DNA of 64,000 bases from Limnohabitans kasalickyi (lineage in GTDB: Bacteria > Pseudomonadota > Gammaproteobacteria > Burkholderiales > Burkholderiaceae_C). The stretch is taken from positions 62,001-126,000 of the forward strand of contig OZ248415.1 of the NCBI GenBank assembly GCA_965234325.1, written 5' to 3'. Shown here one piece after another: positions 48,132 to 57,374 of this stretch (its first letter is position 1; the number at the start of each line of letters is the position of its first letter). Position numbers and translations under genes: made by a program. A model generated the notes under the pieces. It was not told the origin of the DNA and did not search any database. It saw only the letters and a program-made list of their open reading frames with translations.

Positions 48132-49682
48132 ATGAAACCGATTTGGATTGTGGATGACGACCAGTCAATTCGCTTCGTGCTGGAGAAGGCGCTGCTGCGC
48201 GAGAACATGCCCACGCGCAGCTTCACCAACCCCCGCGAAGTGTTGCAAGCACTCGATGTCGCAGGACCTGACGACGGCCCGCAAGTGCTGGTCAGCGACA
48301 TCCGCATGCCGGGCGGGTCGGGCCTGGATTTGCTGGGCAAAGTCAAAGAGCGCTTGCCTGCCTTGCCTGTCATCATCATGACGGCGTTTTCAGACTTAGA
48401 CAGCGCGGTTTCTGCCTTTCAAGGCGGTGCTTTTGAGTACTTGCCCAAGCCGTTTGACTTGCCCAAAGCGGTGGAGCTGATCCGCCGTGCGGTCGAGGAA
48501 AGCCAGCGTGAGCAAGCGCAAATTGAGTTGCAAGATGCCACGCCTGAAATGCTGGGCCAAGCGCCTGCCATGCAAGACGTGTTTCGTGCCATTGGTCGCC
48601 TGAGCCAAAGCAATGTGACCGTGATGATCACCGGTGAAAGCGGCTCTGGCAAAGAGCTGGTGGCCCGGGCCCTGCACAAACACTCGCCACGCGGTGACGC
48701 GGGCAACAAAGGCCCCTTTGTGGCCATCAACACCGCCGCAATCCCCAAAGATTTGCTGGAAAGCGAGCTCTTCGGGCACGAACGTGGTGCATTCACGGGC
48801 GCACAAACCACACGCCGTGGCCGCTTTGAACAAGCTGAAGGCGGCACCCTGTTTTTGGACGAAATTGGCGACATGCCGTTCGACTTGCAAACCCGTTTGC
48901 TGCGCGTGTTGAGTGACGGCAACTACTACCGCGTCGGCGGCCACAGCGCCATCAAGGCCAATGTGCGGGTGATTGCGGCGACGCACCAAGACTTGGAGAA
49001 GCGCGTCAAAGATGGCGTGTTTCGCGAGGATTTGTTTCACCGTCTGAACGTGATTCGTTTGCGTCTGCCCGCTTTGCGGGAGCGACGTGAGGACATCCCC
49101 GCACTCACGCGCCACTTTTTGCAGCAGAGTGCACAACAATTGGGCGTGGAGTCCAAACGTATCTCCGATTTGGCGCAGAACGTGTTGAACCAGTTCAGCT
49201 TTCCCGGCAACGTGCGTCAGTTAGAGAACATTTGCCATTGGTTGACCGTGATGGCGCCCGCGCAGGTGATTGAGCCCAAAGATTTGCCGCCTGAAGTGCA
49301 GTTGCAAGGCGAGGGGGCAGACCTGGCCGTGCATGTGGGTCAAGACACATCGGCGGTGGCAATGGGCCATAGCCCTGCGTCTTCCGAGTTGCCCAAAGCC
49401 TCGGCACCGGTTTCAAGCGCCTCAGACAGCGGCGTAGCTGCACCCGTGGTGCTGAACATGCCCGGTGCTGACTGGGAGCAGGGCCTAGAAGCCGAAGCCA
49501 TGAGCTTGCTCGTGGCAGGACGCACCGACATCTGGGACGTGCTGATCAACCGCTTTGAAGCGCGTTTGATTCAAACGGCTTTGGTGAACACGCGCGGACG
49601 GCGCATTGAGGCGGCCCAAAAACTGGGCATTGGCCGCAACACCATCACCCGCAAGATTCAAGAGTTGGGCCTCGACGATTGA
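48132..49682 (+). CDS. glnG: Nitrogen response regulator NtrC
   Basis: A 516-residue sigma-54 activator. Receiver domain 1-120 has the phospho-acceptor Asp at about 56 (VSDIRMPGG). AAA+ domain about 140-375 has Walker A GESGSGKE, the sigma-54-contacting GAFTGA, Walker B GTLFLDEIGDMP and RVIAATHQDLEKRV. A long Ala/Ser/Val linker precedes the Fis-type HTH at the C-terminus (GRRIEAAQKLGIGRNTITRKIQEL). It is expected to bind the two sites before glnA. It starts 49 bases after ntrB. Confidence 0.96.
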   Translation: MKPIWIVDDDQSIRFVLEKALLRENMPTRSFTNPREVLQALDVAGPDDGPQVLVSDIRMPGGSGLDLLGKVKERLPALPVIIMTAFSDLDSAVSAFQGGAFEYLPKPFDLPKAVELIRRAVEESQREQAQIELQDATPEMLGQAPAMQDVFRAIGRLSQSNVTVMITGESGSGKELVARALHKHSPRGDAGNKGPFVAINTAAIPKDLLESELFGHERGAFTGAQTTRRGRFEQAEGGTLFLDEIGDMPFDLQTRLLRVLSDGNYYRVGGHSAIKANVRVIAATHQDLEKRVKDGVFREDLFHRLNVIRLRLPALRERREDIPALTRHFLQQSAQQLGVESKRISDLAQNVLNQFSFPGNVRQLENICHWLTVMAPAQVIEPKDLPPEVQLQGEGADLAVHVGQDTSAVAMGHSPASSELPKASAPVSSASDSGVAAPVVLNMPGADWEQGLEAEAMSLLVAGRTDIWDVLINRFEARLIQTALVNTRGRRIEAAQKLGIGRNTITRKIQELGLDD

Positions 49683-49694
49683 CGGCAGGCTGAG

Positions 49695-49717
49695 CGAGCC
49701 GCTGCTGTGGCGGCTCG
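49695..49717. terminator. Hairpin between ntrC and xthA
   Basis: CGAGCCGC, seven bases, GCGGCTCG: a perfect 8-bp GC-rich stem between convergent genes. No clear T-run, so terminator strength is uncertain. Confidence 0.5.
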
Positions 49718-49726
49718 TCGGGCGAT

Positions 49727-50512
49727 TTAGCCCAGTGTGACTACCACCGGCGTGTGGTCGCTGGGGCGCTCGTTTTTACGCGGTGCTTTGTCGATCACGC
49801 AGGCTTGCACAGAGGGCTTCAAAGCGTCGCTGACCAAGATGTGGTCAATGCGCAAACCACGGTTGCGGCGGAAGGCGAACTCGCGGTAATCCCACCAACT
49901 GTAGGTTTTCTCGGCTTGGTCGAACAAACGGTAGGCGTCATGCAAGCCGGCGTCAATCAGCGCTTGGAAGTGCGCGCGTTCTTCCACGGTGCAATGGATG
50001 GTGTCTTTCAGGCCAACCGGGTCCCACACATCACGGTCGTCTACGGTGATGTTGTAGTCACCCATGAGCACCAATTTGGGGTACTGCTTGAGCTCTTCGC
50101 GAACCCACTGGTTCAAGGCTTCTAGCCAGCGCATTTTGTAGACAAACTTGTCGCTGTCCGGCGCTTGCCCGTTGGGAAAGTAGGCACCAATCACGCGTAC
50201 GCCGTTCACGGTGCCTGTGATCACGCGCGCCATGTCGTCCTCAAAGCCGGGGATGTTTTTCACCACCTCGGTGGCATCGTTGCGTGAGAGCAGGGCCACG
50301 CCGTTGTAAGTTTTTTGCCCGAAAAAAGCCACTTGGTAACCCGCGGCTTCGATGGCGGCTTGGGGGAATTTGTCGTCGGTGGTTTTGGTTTCTTGCAGCA
50401 CCAGGGCGTCAACAGGGTTGGCCGCCAGCCAGTCGAGCACTTGCGGCAAGCGGACGGTGAGGGAGTTGACGTTCCAAGTGGCCAGTTGCATGGGGGTAGC
50501 GCTTGTCATCAA
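49727..50512 (-). CDS. xthA: Exodeoxyribonuclease III
   Basis: A 261-residue AP endonuclease and 3' exonuclease of base-excision repair. Motifs: ATWNVNSLTVRLPQVLDWL, LQETKTTDDKFP (metal-binding Glu), YNGVALLSR, MGDYNITVDDRDVWDP (Asp/Asn catalytic), RNRGLRIDHILVSD, and RPSDHTPVVV (catalytic Asp-His). The first seven residues may be extra; Met 8 at 50491 is the more usual start. It overlaps the DUF4337 gene stop. Confidence 0.94.
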   Translation of the reverse strand: MMTSATPMQLATWNVNSLTVRLPQVLDWLAANPVDALVLQETKTTDDKFPQAAIEAAGYQVAFFGQKTYNGVALLSRNDATEVVKNIPGFEDDMARVITGTVNGVRVIGAYFPNGQAPDSDKFVYKMRWLEALNQWVREELKQYPKLVLMGDYNITVDDRDVWDPVGLKDTIHCTVEERAHFQALIDAGLHDAYRLFDQAEKTYSWWDYREFAFRRNRGLRIDHILVSDALKPSVQACVIDKAPRKNERPSDHTPVVVTLG

Positions 50513-51084
50513 ATGTGCATGAAGGCCAGCACGCCCACGCTCACGCCAGCAGCGCCCACACCAAACATGGCAAATTGCAGCCAGCGTTTGCGAGTCAGCA
50601 AGGCGATGGCAGCCAAAGCAATAGCGACTTGCAAAAAGGTGGTCGCTTGGGCCCAGCGATGGTGTTGGTGCATTTGATCGTCAGAAGCTTGGTCCCACTC
50701 GTTGGACTTGGCTTCCAGCGATTCAGCTTTGGCTTTGATCTCTGCTTTTTCGGATTTGTAGCGCTTGATTTCATCGGTGTAGAAATCTTTTTTGCTCGCA
50801 GGTGCCAGTTCCAAGGCCAGCTCACTCAAGTTTTGTTTGCTGCTTTTGGCTTGGTAGTAGTTCCACTGGTTGGAGGCTTCGGTTTTTTTGATGGCGGCAT
50901 TGTTCTTGTACAAACCGGCATTGGCTTGGGTGGCGCCACCCATGTAGCCAAAGATGGCGCCCACAGTGGCGATGATGGCCGTGAACAAGGCGATTTTGTT
51001 GGTGAAGCCATCGCCATGCCCTTGGGCAGCGTGCTCGAGCTCGTGGTCGTGGGGACCGTGGACGTGGAAGCCGTGGTTGGACAT
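50509..51084 (-). CDS. DUF4337 membrane protein
   Basis: A 191-residue protein: a His-rich N-terminus (HGFHVHGPHDHELEHAAQGHGDG), a membrane helix (IALFTAIIATVGAIFGYMGG), a Lys/Glu coiled coil (WNYYQAKSSKQNLSELALE..., DEIKRYKSEKAEIKAKAESLEAKSNEWDQ), and two C-terminal helices. This is the DUF4337 layout. The His-rich tail might bind metal; no function is known. It lies between folA and xthA on the same strand with overlaps or short gaps. Confidence 0.85.
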   Translation of the reverse strand: MSNHGFHVHGPHDHELEHAAQGHGDGFTNKIALFTAIIATVGAIFGYMGGATQANAGLYKNNAAIKKTEASNQWNYYQAKSSKQNLSELALELAPASKKDFYTDEIKRYKSEKAEIKAKAESLEAKSNEWDQASDDQMHQHHRWAQATTFLQVAIALAAIALLTRKRWLQFAMFGVGAAGVSVGVLAFMHI

Positions 51085-51098
51085 GGAAGTTTCCTCAA

Positions 51099-51605
51099 TT
51101 AGTGGGAGTTCGAACGGGTCAAGGTGACAAAACTGTAGGCCAAACCATCGGCCGAGGTGTGTGCGGTGCGTGTGGTTTCATGCCAAGTGGTGTCGAATTC
51201 GGGGGCGAATGCGTCGCCTTCAAATTCAGCATCGATTTCGGTGATGACGGCTCGTTGCGCCAAAGGCAAGGCTTGGGCGTAAACCTCTGCGCCGCCAATG
51301 ACCCAGACTTCGCCTTTGTCGTTGCTATCTCCATCGCAAAGAGCCAAGGCTTGCGCCATGCTGTGAGCGACGTGGACGCCAAGAGCTTGCCAATCGGTTT
51401 GACGGGTGACGACGATGTTGGTGCGCCCAGGCAGAGGACGAAACTTCGAAGGCAATGATTCCCAAGTCTTGCGGCCCATGATGACGGGCTGGCCCAAGGT
51501 GGTGGCTTTGAAGTGCGCCAAGTCCTCAGGCAAATGCCAGGGTAATTTGTTGTTTAGGCCAATCACACCACGCCTGGCGCGAGCAAAGATCAGGTTCAAA
51601 CGCAT
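51099..51605 (-). CDS. folA: Dihydrofolate reductase
   Basis: A 168-residue enzyme making tetrahydrofolate with NADPH. LIFARARRGVIGLNNKLPWHLPEDLAHFKATTLGQPVIMGRKTWESLP carries the Met20-like loop and the active-site acid; RTNIVVTRQ and EVWVIGGAEVYAQALPLAQRAVITEI are the nucleotide-binding parts. It follows thyA by 27 bases, the common thyA-folA operon that links thymidylate synthesis to folate recycling. Confidence 0.96.
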   Translation of the reverse strand: MRLNLIFARARRGVIGLNNKLPWHLPEDLAHFKATTLGQPVIMGRKTWESLPSKFRPLPGRTNIVVTRQTDWQALGVHVAHSMAQALALCDGDSNDKGEVWVIGGAEVYAQALPLAQRAVITEIDAEFEGDAFAPEFDTTWHETTRTAHTSADGLAYSFVTLTRSNSH

Positions 51606-51632
51606 GGTTTTAAAAAGCCAAAACGTTGCGCG

Positions 51633-52460
51633 TTAAACCGCGACCGGTGCTTTGATGGCCCCGTGACATTGGTAGTCTATGACTTCGAAGTCTTCGTAAG
51701 CGTAGTCAAAGAGGCTGTCGGGCTTGCGCTTGATGTTCAGCGTGGGATAGGCAAAGGGTTCGCGACTCAGTTGCAGCGCCACTTGCTCGTGGTGATTGCT
51801 GTAGATGTGGCAGTCGCCGCCGGTCCAGATGAAGTCGCCTACATCCAAATCGCACTGCTGGGCCACCATGTGTGTGAGCAAGGCGTAGCTGGCGATGTTG
51901 AAGGGAACGCCCAAGAAAATGTCGGCACTGCGTTGGTATAACTGGCAGCTTAAGCGGCCGCGTTCACCTGGGTTTTGAGCGGGTGCGACATAAAACTGAA
52001 AAAACGCATGGCAAGGCATCAAGGCCATTTGGTTGAGTTCAGCCACGTTCCATGCGCTGACGATGATGCGGCGCGAGTCAGGGTTGGACTTCAAGGTTTG
52101 GATGACCTCTGAAATTTGGTCAATGTGCCCACCATCGGGGGTGGGCCAGCTCCGCCATTGCACGCCGTAAACAGGGCCTAAGTCGCCGTCTTCACGCGCC
52201 CATTCGTCCCAAATGCTGACGCCGCGCTCTTTGAGCCAGTTGTTGTTGCTGGAGCCGGTTAAAAACCACAGCAATTCTTGAATGATGGAGCGCAGGTGTA
52301 CTTTTTTGGTGGTGACCAGCGGGAAGCCTTCGTTCAGGTCGAACCGCATTTGATAGCCAAAGACGCTTTTTGTGCCGGTGCCGGTGCGGTCCGTCTTGGC
52401 CACGCCGTGCGTGTCAACGTGGTGCATGAAGTCTTCGTATTGGCGGCGGATGGGGCGCAT
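51633..52460 (-). CDS. thyA: Thymidylate synthase
   Basis: A 275-residue enzyme methylating dUMP with methylene-tetrahydrofolate. Motifs: DRTGTGTKSVFGYQMRFDL, LWFLTGSSNNNWLKE, the catalytic Cys in LMPCHAFFQFYV, CQLYQRSADIFLGVPFNIASYALL, and DCHIYSNHHEQV. It is shorter than the 264-residue-plus-insert forms only slightly and complete. ATG 52460 is chosen by alignment to the usual start (RPIRRQYEDFM); no Shine-Dalgarno sequence is seen before it. Confidence 0.96.
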   Translation of the reverse strand: MRPIRRQYEDFMHHVDTHGVAKTDRTGTGTKSVFGYQMRFDLNEGFPLVTTKKVHLRSIIQELLWFLTGSSNNNWLKERGVSIWDEWAREDGDLGPVYGVQWRSWPTPDGGHIDQISEVIQTLKSNPDSRRIIVSAWNVAELNQMALMPCHAFFQFYVAPAQNPGERGRLSCQLYQRSADIFLGVPFNIASYALLTHMVAQQCDLDVGDFIWTGGDCHIYSNHHEQVALQLSREPFAYPTLNIKRKPDSLFDYAYEDFEVIDYQCHGAIKAPVAV

Positions 52461-52635
52461 AGGAGGGTAATCACTGAAAAAAAAGCTGTTTGAGTTTAAG
52501 CGGTTTGAATAACTTAAAGTTACCATTAAAGTATTATCCGCAAATTGGCGTATTGACACTGAAAGATTCTTGTCAGATATTGCATGGTTGCCAAACACAT
52601 ATCCGCTTCGAACTATTTTCAACACATTTCAAGCC

Positions 52636-53565
52636 ATGACTGAAACACAGCCTAATGTTTATGAAACGTGTGACCCCACGTATTTACAGCAATTGCGGGG
52701 CAGCGTGGGCATGGATGTGGTTCAGCTCGCACGCATTGCTTGTTTGTCGGTGGCGCAAGTGAAGTCGTTGGAGACCGGCGGCGATGACTTGTTTTACTCC
52801 ACCGCCATCAAGCGCCAAGCCTACAAGCGGACATTGATGATTTTGGGTGCGCCGCCTCCATCTTCGTTCGCCGTTCCCGAGACAACACAAGACCTTGCGC
52901 CCGTGGCAGTCGCCTATGTGAATGAGAGCTTGAACGACATCGCCGACCTGACCACACAACCCGTCGATGACTGGGCGTCCCCTAACCGCGCGGGTCTTCG
53001 AATGAGCAGCCAACGGGTCGTGCTCATGGCTTTTGCCGTCCTGGTTGCATTGGGTGGTGTTTTTGCCTTTTATCCCATGGATGGGGATGTGTCTTTGACG
53101 CTGGCGTCGGTTGCTTCAAATACCACCCCCGATCAACCGCTGCTCGCCACGGCTGACAAGCCGGCACAGATGGCACCCGCACCGCTTGCTTCGGTGGTGT
53201 TGGCCCCAGAAACTGGCAAACTCCCGTCGGCCGAGACGGTTGTTGTGCCCCGTTCAGCTGGGGCCTGCGCGTTTTCTGGCGATCCTGGGCCCGAAGTTTC
53301 AGCAGCGATGCCCAAAAAAGATGGCAAGTTTGTGTATGTGATGAGCCCAACTGACACCAACTTGTGCGTGGTCGATGGCAACAAGCAAGCTAGCACCTTG
53401 GAACTCAAGGCGGGTGAGGGACGCAGTGTGTATGGTGCCGCGCCTTGGCAGATTTCTGGCAACAACTTAGCGCAGGTTCAAATCTACTTTCAAGGCTGGC
53501 GTGCCAGCTTGCCTGAGGGCAGCGTGCAAAAAATAGTCTTGGTGGAGAAAGCGCTGACGCCTTGA
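52636..53565 (+). CDS. RodZ-like protein (HTH, membrane helix, C-terminal DUF4115-type domain)
   Basis: A 309-residue protein. N-terminal HTH (YLQQLRGSVGMDVVQLARIACLSVAQVKSLETGGDDLFYSTAIKRQAYKRTLMIL, about 15-70), one membrane helix near 135-155 (RVVLMAFAVLVALGGVFAFY), a Pro/Ala-rich linker and a C-terminal periplasmic beta domain (FVYVMSPTDTNLCVVDGNKQASTLELKAGEGRSVYGAAPWQISGNNLAQVQIYFQGWRASL). This order resembles RodZ, which links MreB to the cell-wall machinery, but the C-terminal domain is only loosely like DUF4115. It diverges from thyA over 175 AT-rich bases. Confidence 0.7.
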   Translation: MTETQPNVYETCDPTYLQQLRGSVGMDVVQLARIACLSVAQVKSLETGGDDLFYSTAIKRQAYKRTLMILGAPPPSSFAVPETTQDLAPVAVAYVNESLNDIADLTTQPVDDWASPNRAGLRMSSQRVVLMAFAVLVALGGVFAFYPMDGDVSLTLASVASNTTPDQPLLATADKPAQMAPAPLASVVLAPETGKLPSAETVVVPRSAGACAFSGDPGPEVSAAMPKKDGKFVYVMSPTDTNLCVVDGNKQASTLELKAGEGRSVYGAAPWQISGNNLAQVQIYFQGWRASLPEGSVQKIVLVEKALTP

Positions 53566-53586
53566 TTTTTGGCATGATCTGCCCCC

Positions 53587-54276
53587 ATGTGTGTTTTCTC
53601 TTTTCAAGCCACCACGTATCTTGGTCATGTGGTGGTCATCGATGACGATGCCTCCATTCGCCGCAGCCTCACCACGTTGTTGACCCGTACCGGTTATGAC
53701 GTGACTGTGTATGAAAGTGCTGATGCTTTCTTGCAAAACCCTGTTTTGCCCTTGCCCTGTGTGATTTTGTTGGATATGCGCATGCCGGGCACTGTGGGTG
53801 TGGATTTGCAAGCGCAGTTGCAGACGCGTTTGCAAGCGACTGCGCAATCGGTCCCCGTTGTCTTTGCCAGTGGCGACAGCCGTTCTGAGGAAATCATCCG
53901 TGCGATGAAGCAAGGGGCCGTGGACTTCTTGCTCAAACCCTTCACACCACAAAGCTTGCTCGACGCGCTGCAGCGCGCCATGCACTTGGCCGTGAACACG
54001 CACAAGCAAGAGGATCGCTTGGACGAAGTCAAAGCACGGCTGAAGAGTTTGACTGCGCGTGAGTTTGAGGTGTGCAGCTGGATGGTCCGTGGCTACACCA
54101 ACCAACAGATTGCGGAGCTAGATGGGGGCGCTGCGGCTACGGTGAAGCTTCACCGTGCGCGGGTACTCAGCAAGTTACGCTTGCAAGCCTTGCCTGACTT
54201 GATGGCGTTGCTCGAGGGCGTTGACTTGACACCCGAGCTCTACCTCGAGATCAACGCACCACACGACCCGGATTGA
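53587..54276 (+). CDS. FixJ/LuxR-type response regulator
   Basis: A 229-residue regulator. The receiver (VVVIDDDASIRRSLTTLLTRTGYDV; phospho-Asp in ILLDMRMPGTVG; Lys in FLLKPFTPQ) is followed by a LuxR-type HTH (LTAREFEVCSWMVRGYTNQQIAELDGGAAATVKLHRARVLSKLRLQALPDLMALLE). No histidine kinase is adjacent. Its 3' end overlaps the convergent flavoprotein gene by 26 bases. The first ten residues may be extra. Confidence 0.9.
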   Translation: MCVFSFQATTYLGHVVVIDDDASIRRSLTTLLTRTGYDVTVYESADAFLQNPVLPLPCVILLDMRMPGTVGVDLQAQLQTRLQATAQSVPVVFASGDSRSEEIIRAMKQGAVDFLLKPFTPQSLLDALQRAMHLAVNTHKQEDRLDEVKARLKSLTAREFEVCSWMVRGYTNQQIAELDGGAAATVKLHRARVLSKLRLQALPDLMALLEGVDLTPELYLEINAPHDPD

Positions 54277-55684
54277 GTATGCCCTGCGGGTCCAGTGCCT
54301 GCTTGACTTGGCGCATCAAGGCCAAGGCCACAGGGTCTTTGTAGTGCGGCAGGCTGTCGACTTTGAGGCTGCCCACACCATGCTCGGCCGAGATCGAGCC
54401 CCCCAGAGCTGTGACGGCCTCGTAGACCAAGGTGTTTACCCGGTCTTCTTGAGTCTGCAAGAACAACTTGTTGTCGCTGCCTTTGGGTGACTGCACGTTG
54501 TAGTGCAAATTGCCATCGCCCAAATGGCCAAAATTCACAATGCGAACGCCTTCAATTTCGCGTGTCAGCAGCGCATCGGTGCTGGCCACAAACGCCGGAA
54601 TGGCAGACACCGGCAGCGAGATGTCGTGCTTGATGTTCAAGCCTTCCTCGGCCTGTGCCAAGGTGATGCTCTCGCGGATGTGCCACAAATTGCGGGCTTG
54701 TGACAAGCTCTCTGCTACCACAGCGTCTGTGACGCAGCCGTCTTCAAAAGCCAGTTCTAGCAAATGCTCAAAACGGCTGCGGGCATGTGCTTCCGATTCT
54801 GTGTCTGAGTTTTCCAGCAGCACACAGTAGGGCGTGTTTTGCCACAACGGCACGCGCAGTTGGGGGTAATGGGTGTCGACCAAGCTGAGGGCGAATTGGC
54901 CCATCATCTCGAAGCCCGTCAAGCCAGCGCCTAAATGTTGGTGCGCCAGTCCCAGCAGTTTGACAGCGTGTTCGACCGAGGGCACAGCCGCCCACGCGGT
55001 CAGGCTGACGGCGGGCAGAGGGTAGAGCTTCATGGTGGCGGCGGTGATGATGCCCAGCGTGCCTTCACTGCCAATCATCAAGTTGCGCAGGTCGTACCCC
55101 GTGTTGTCTTTGCGCAGGCCGCTGAGGGTGTGCATCACTTCGCCTTGGGCGGTGACCACTTCGAGGCCCAGGCAAAGTTCGCGCGTGTTGCCGTAGCGCA
55201 CCACCTGTGTACCGCCCGCGTTGGTCGCCAAATTGCCACCAAGGGTGCAACTGCCTTCGGAGCCCAAACTCAGGGGGAATAAAAAGCCCGCTTGCTCGGC
55301 CACTTGCTGCACGTTTTGCAACACGCAACCGGCTTCCACGGTGAGGGTGAGGTTGTCGGCATCGATGGCGCGCACGGCATTCATGCGCTGCAAGCTCAAC
55401 AGCACTTGGGTGCCCGAGGCGTCGGGAATGCAGCCCACCACGAGGCCGGTGTTGCCGCCTTGCGGCACCACACTCACGCCGGCTGATGCACAGGCTTTGA
55501 CCACGGCCACCACTTCTTGCGTGTTGCCGGGGCGCACGACGGCCAAGGCTTTGCCGCGCACACGTTTGCGCCAGTCTTGCTCGTAAGACGACAAATCGCC
55601 GTCGGTCAACACATAAGCATCGCCCAACGCAGAGCGCAAAGCGATGAGCAAATTTTGGTGGGTGGTTATGGTGGAGTGAGACAT
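54251..55684 (-). CDS. FAD-linked 2-hydroxyacid dehydrogenase (GlcD/D-lactate dehydrogenase-like)
   Basis: A 477-residue flavoprotein. FAD_binding_4 domain: VVRPGNTQEVVAVVKACASAGVSVVPQGGNTGLVVG, GSEGSCTLGGNLATNAGGTQVVRYGNTRELCLGLEVV. C-terminal FAD-oxidase domain: HIRESITLAQAEEGLNIKHDISLPVS, VNFGHLGDGNLHYNV, GGSISAEHGVGSLK. Substrates in the family are D-lactate, glycolate or D-2-hydroxyglutarate; the sequence does not distinguish them. Confidence 0.92.
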   Translation of the reverse strand: MSHSTITTHQNLLIALRSALGDAYVLTDGDLSSYEQDWRKRVRGKALAVVRPGNTQEVVAVVKACASAGVSVVPQGGNTGLVVGCIPDASGTQVLLSLQRMNAVRAIDADNLTLTVEAGCVLQNVQQVAEQAGFLFPLSLGSEGSCTLGGNLATNAGGTQVVRYGNTRELCLGLEVVTAQGEVMHTLSGLRKDNTGYDLRNLMIGSEGTLGIITAATMKLYPLPAVSLTAWAAVPSVEHAVKLLGLAHQHLGAGLTGFEMMGQFALSLVDTHYPQLRVPLWQNTPYCVLLENSDTESEAHARSRFEHLLELAFEDGCVTDAVVAESLSQARNLWHIRESITLAQAEEGLNIKHDISLPVSAIPAFVASTDALLTREIEGVRIVNFGHLGDGNLHYNVQSPKGSDNKLFLQTQEDRVNTLVYEAVTALGGSISAEHGVGSLKVDSLPHYKDPVALALMRQVKQALDPQGILNPGRVVR

Positions 55685-55696
55685 AAAACCTCGGGT

Positions 55697-56140
55697 TCAG
55701 ACGGGGGTGGACACGTTTGGTGCGTCGTCAGGTGCTGGGTTGTTTTTGGCATGCCGTATGCGCAAGCGCACATGCAGGGCACACGCTGCAAACAGCACCA
55801 AGCACAGCAGCACTTCCAACAGGGCGCAATAGTTGCTGGGGGCAGCATCGCCCCAAGCCCTGACCACGCCTTCGGTGAAATACAGCCAAATCAACAAACT
55901 GAGCCAGCGGTAGGTGTACATGCGGTTTTTCAGCAAGCCGGTAAGAGGGAAACACAGGGGCAAGACTTTGAGCGCCAGCAGTGTGCCGCCTGGGCGCAGA
56001 GGCGCTAGCCACAGCTCCCAAGCCAAACCAAGCAGGATCAGCCCGAGCAAGCTGCCGACAGCCAGTCCTCGGGTGAGCGTGACGTGACGAAGGGTGATTT
56101 CTGCAGGGGGTGTGGGTGGGGTGTGCATAGACGGTGGCAT
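55697..56140 (-). CDS. DUF2069 membrane protein
   Basis: A 147-residue protein with four membrane helices (LAVGSLLGLILLGLAWELWL, TLLALKVLPLCFPLTGLL, YTYRWLSLLIWLYFTEGVVRAWG, NYCALLEVLLCLVLFAACALHVRLRIR). The YTYRWLSLLIWLYFTEGVVRAW phrase is typical of DUF2069. Its start overlaps the start of the divergent YihY gene by two bases, so promoters lie inside the neighbour. Function unknown. Confidence 0.88.
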   Translation of the reverse strand: MPPSMHTPPTPPAEITLRHVTLTRGLAVGSLLGLILLGLAWELWLAPLRPGGTLLALKVLPLCFPLTGLLKNRMYTYRWLSLLIWLYFTEGVVRAWGDAAPSNYCALLEVLLCLVLFAACALHVRLRIRHAKNNPAPDDAPNVSTPV

Positions 56141-57371
56141 GATTCAGGCCATGATTGTCCCGCAACTGCAAAGCTTCCTTGACCGACTCGCCCGATTCCC
56201 TTGGCGCAACACCGCCCGCGTGCTGCGCCAGCGCTTTCGTGAGGACCGCTTGGGGCAAACCGCAGGCAGCTTGACCTTCACCACCACCATTGCTTTGGTG
56301 CCCTTGCTGGCGGTGACGTTGGCGGTGTTCACGGCATTTCCGATCTTCAGCGACTTTCAAACGGTTTTGCAAAAACGACTGGTTGAGAGCTTTGTGCCCG
56401 ACAACATTTCGCGCCAAGTGTTGGGCTATTTGAGCCAATTTGCCAGCAAGGCCAGCCGCTTGGGTGTGGTGGGTGTGACCGCTTTGTTTTTGTCGGCGGT
56501 GACGTTGGTGTTGACCATCGATCGCACGCTCAACGCCATTTGGCGCGTGCGCAAGCGTCGCCCGTTTGCGCAAAGTTTGCTGCTTTATTGGACGGCTATC
56601 ACCTTGGGGCCGCTGTTGATGGGGGCGAGCTTGGTGCTCATGTCTCAGTTTGTGGCAGTTTCCCAAGGCTTGGCCCCCGATATGACGGGCAATATGCGAT
56701 GGCTGCTGAGTACCTTGGAGTTTTTGTTGTTGGCGTGGAGCGTGAGCGCCATGTACCGCTACGTGCCCTACACCCAAGTGCGCTGGAGCCACGCGCTGGT
56801 GGGCGGCGTGTGGGTGGCGGCCGCAACCGAAATTGCACGCAAAGTGTTGACCTATTACTTTGGCCAAATGCCCACCTATTCGGTGGTCTACGGCGCTTTT
56901 GCGACTGTGCCAATTTTGTTGATCTGGATGTACTTAGCGTGGACCATTGTGTTGCTGGGGGCCGTGTTGGTGGCCAATTTACCCAGTTTGTTAGATGGCA
57001 TTTCCCGCGATGGACGTAGCGTAGGCTGGCGCTTTCAACTCGCGTTGGAAGTGTTGCAACGGTTGCAGCTGGCGCGCAGCACGCACGAACATGGTGCAAG
57101 TCTCAGCACCCTGTGTGCGGACTTGCACCTGGACCCCTTGCAGCTGGAAGAAGTGCTCGCCACTTTGGTTGACTTGGATTGGATCGCTCGTTTGAGCGAG
57201 CAAGTCGATGCCCAACAAACCCACCTCAAGGAAGCCCGCTACGTGATGTTGGCCGACCCGCACCAAACTTCACTCTCGCCTCTGATGGCGCGCTTGCTCT
57301 TGGTGCGCAGCCCCGAGTCTGAGGGGTTGTGGATGCGCTGGCACGACCTGCGTTTGAGAGACGTGCTCTGA
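56139..57371 (+). CDS. YihY-family inner-membrane protein (formerly RNase BN-like)
   Basis: A 410-residue protein with six membrane helices and the family phrases TAGSLTFTTTIALVPLLAVTLAVF, DRTLNAIWRVRKRRPF, YRYVPYTQVRWSHALVGGVWVAAATEIARKVLTYYFGQMPTYSVVYGAFATVPILLIWMYLAWTIVLLGAVLVANLPSL. A C-terminal cytosolic winged-helix-like domain of ~100 residues follows (LSTLCADLHLDPLQLEEVLATLVDLDWIARL). Despite the old name it is not a ribonuclease. Met at 56151 is an alternative start. Confidence 0.9.
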   Translation: MIQAMIVPQLQSFLDRLARFPWRNTARVLRQRFREDRLGQTAGSLTFTTTIALVPLLAVTLAVFTAFPIFSDFQTVLQKRLVESFVPDNISRQVLGYLSQFASKASRLGVVGVTALFLSAVTLVLTIDRTLNAIWRVRKRRPFAQSLLLYWTAITLGPLLMGASLVLMSQFVAVSQGLAPDMTGNMRWLLSTLEFLLLAWSVSAMYRYVPYTQVRWSHALVGGVWVAAATEIARKVLTYYFGQMPTYSVVYGAFATVPILLIWMYLAWTIVLLGAVLVANLPSLLDGISRDGRSVGWRFQLALEVLQRLQLARSTHEHGASLSTLCADLHLDPLQLEEVLATLVDLDWIARLSEQVDAQQTHLKEARYVMLADPHQTSLSPLMARLLLVRSPESEGLWMRWHDLRLRDVL

Positions 57372-57374
57372 GTT

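Noticed and set aside
55728..56867. A 379-codon minus-strand frame across the DUF2069 and YihY genes
   Set aside because: His/Gln/Arg-rich antisense translation overlapping two well-supported genes.
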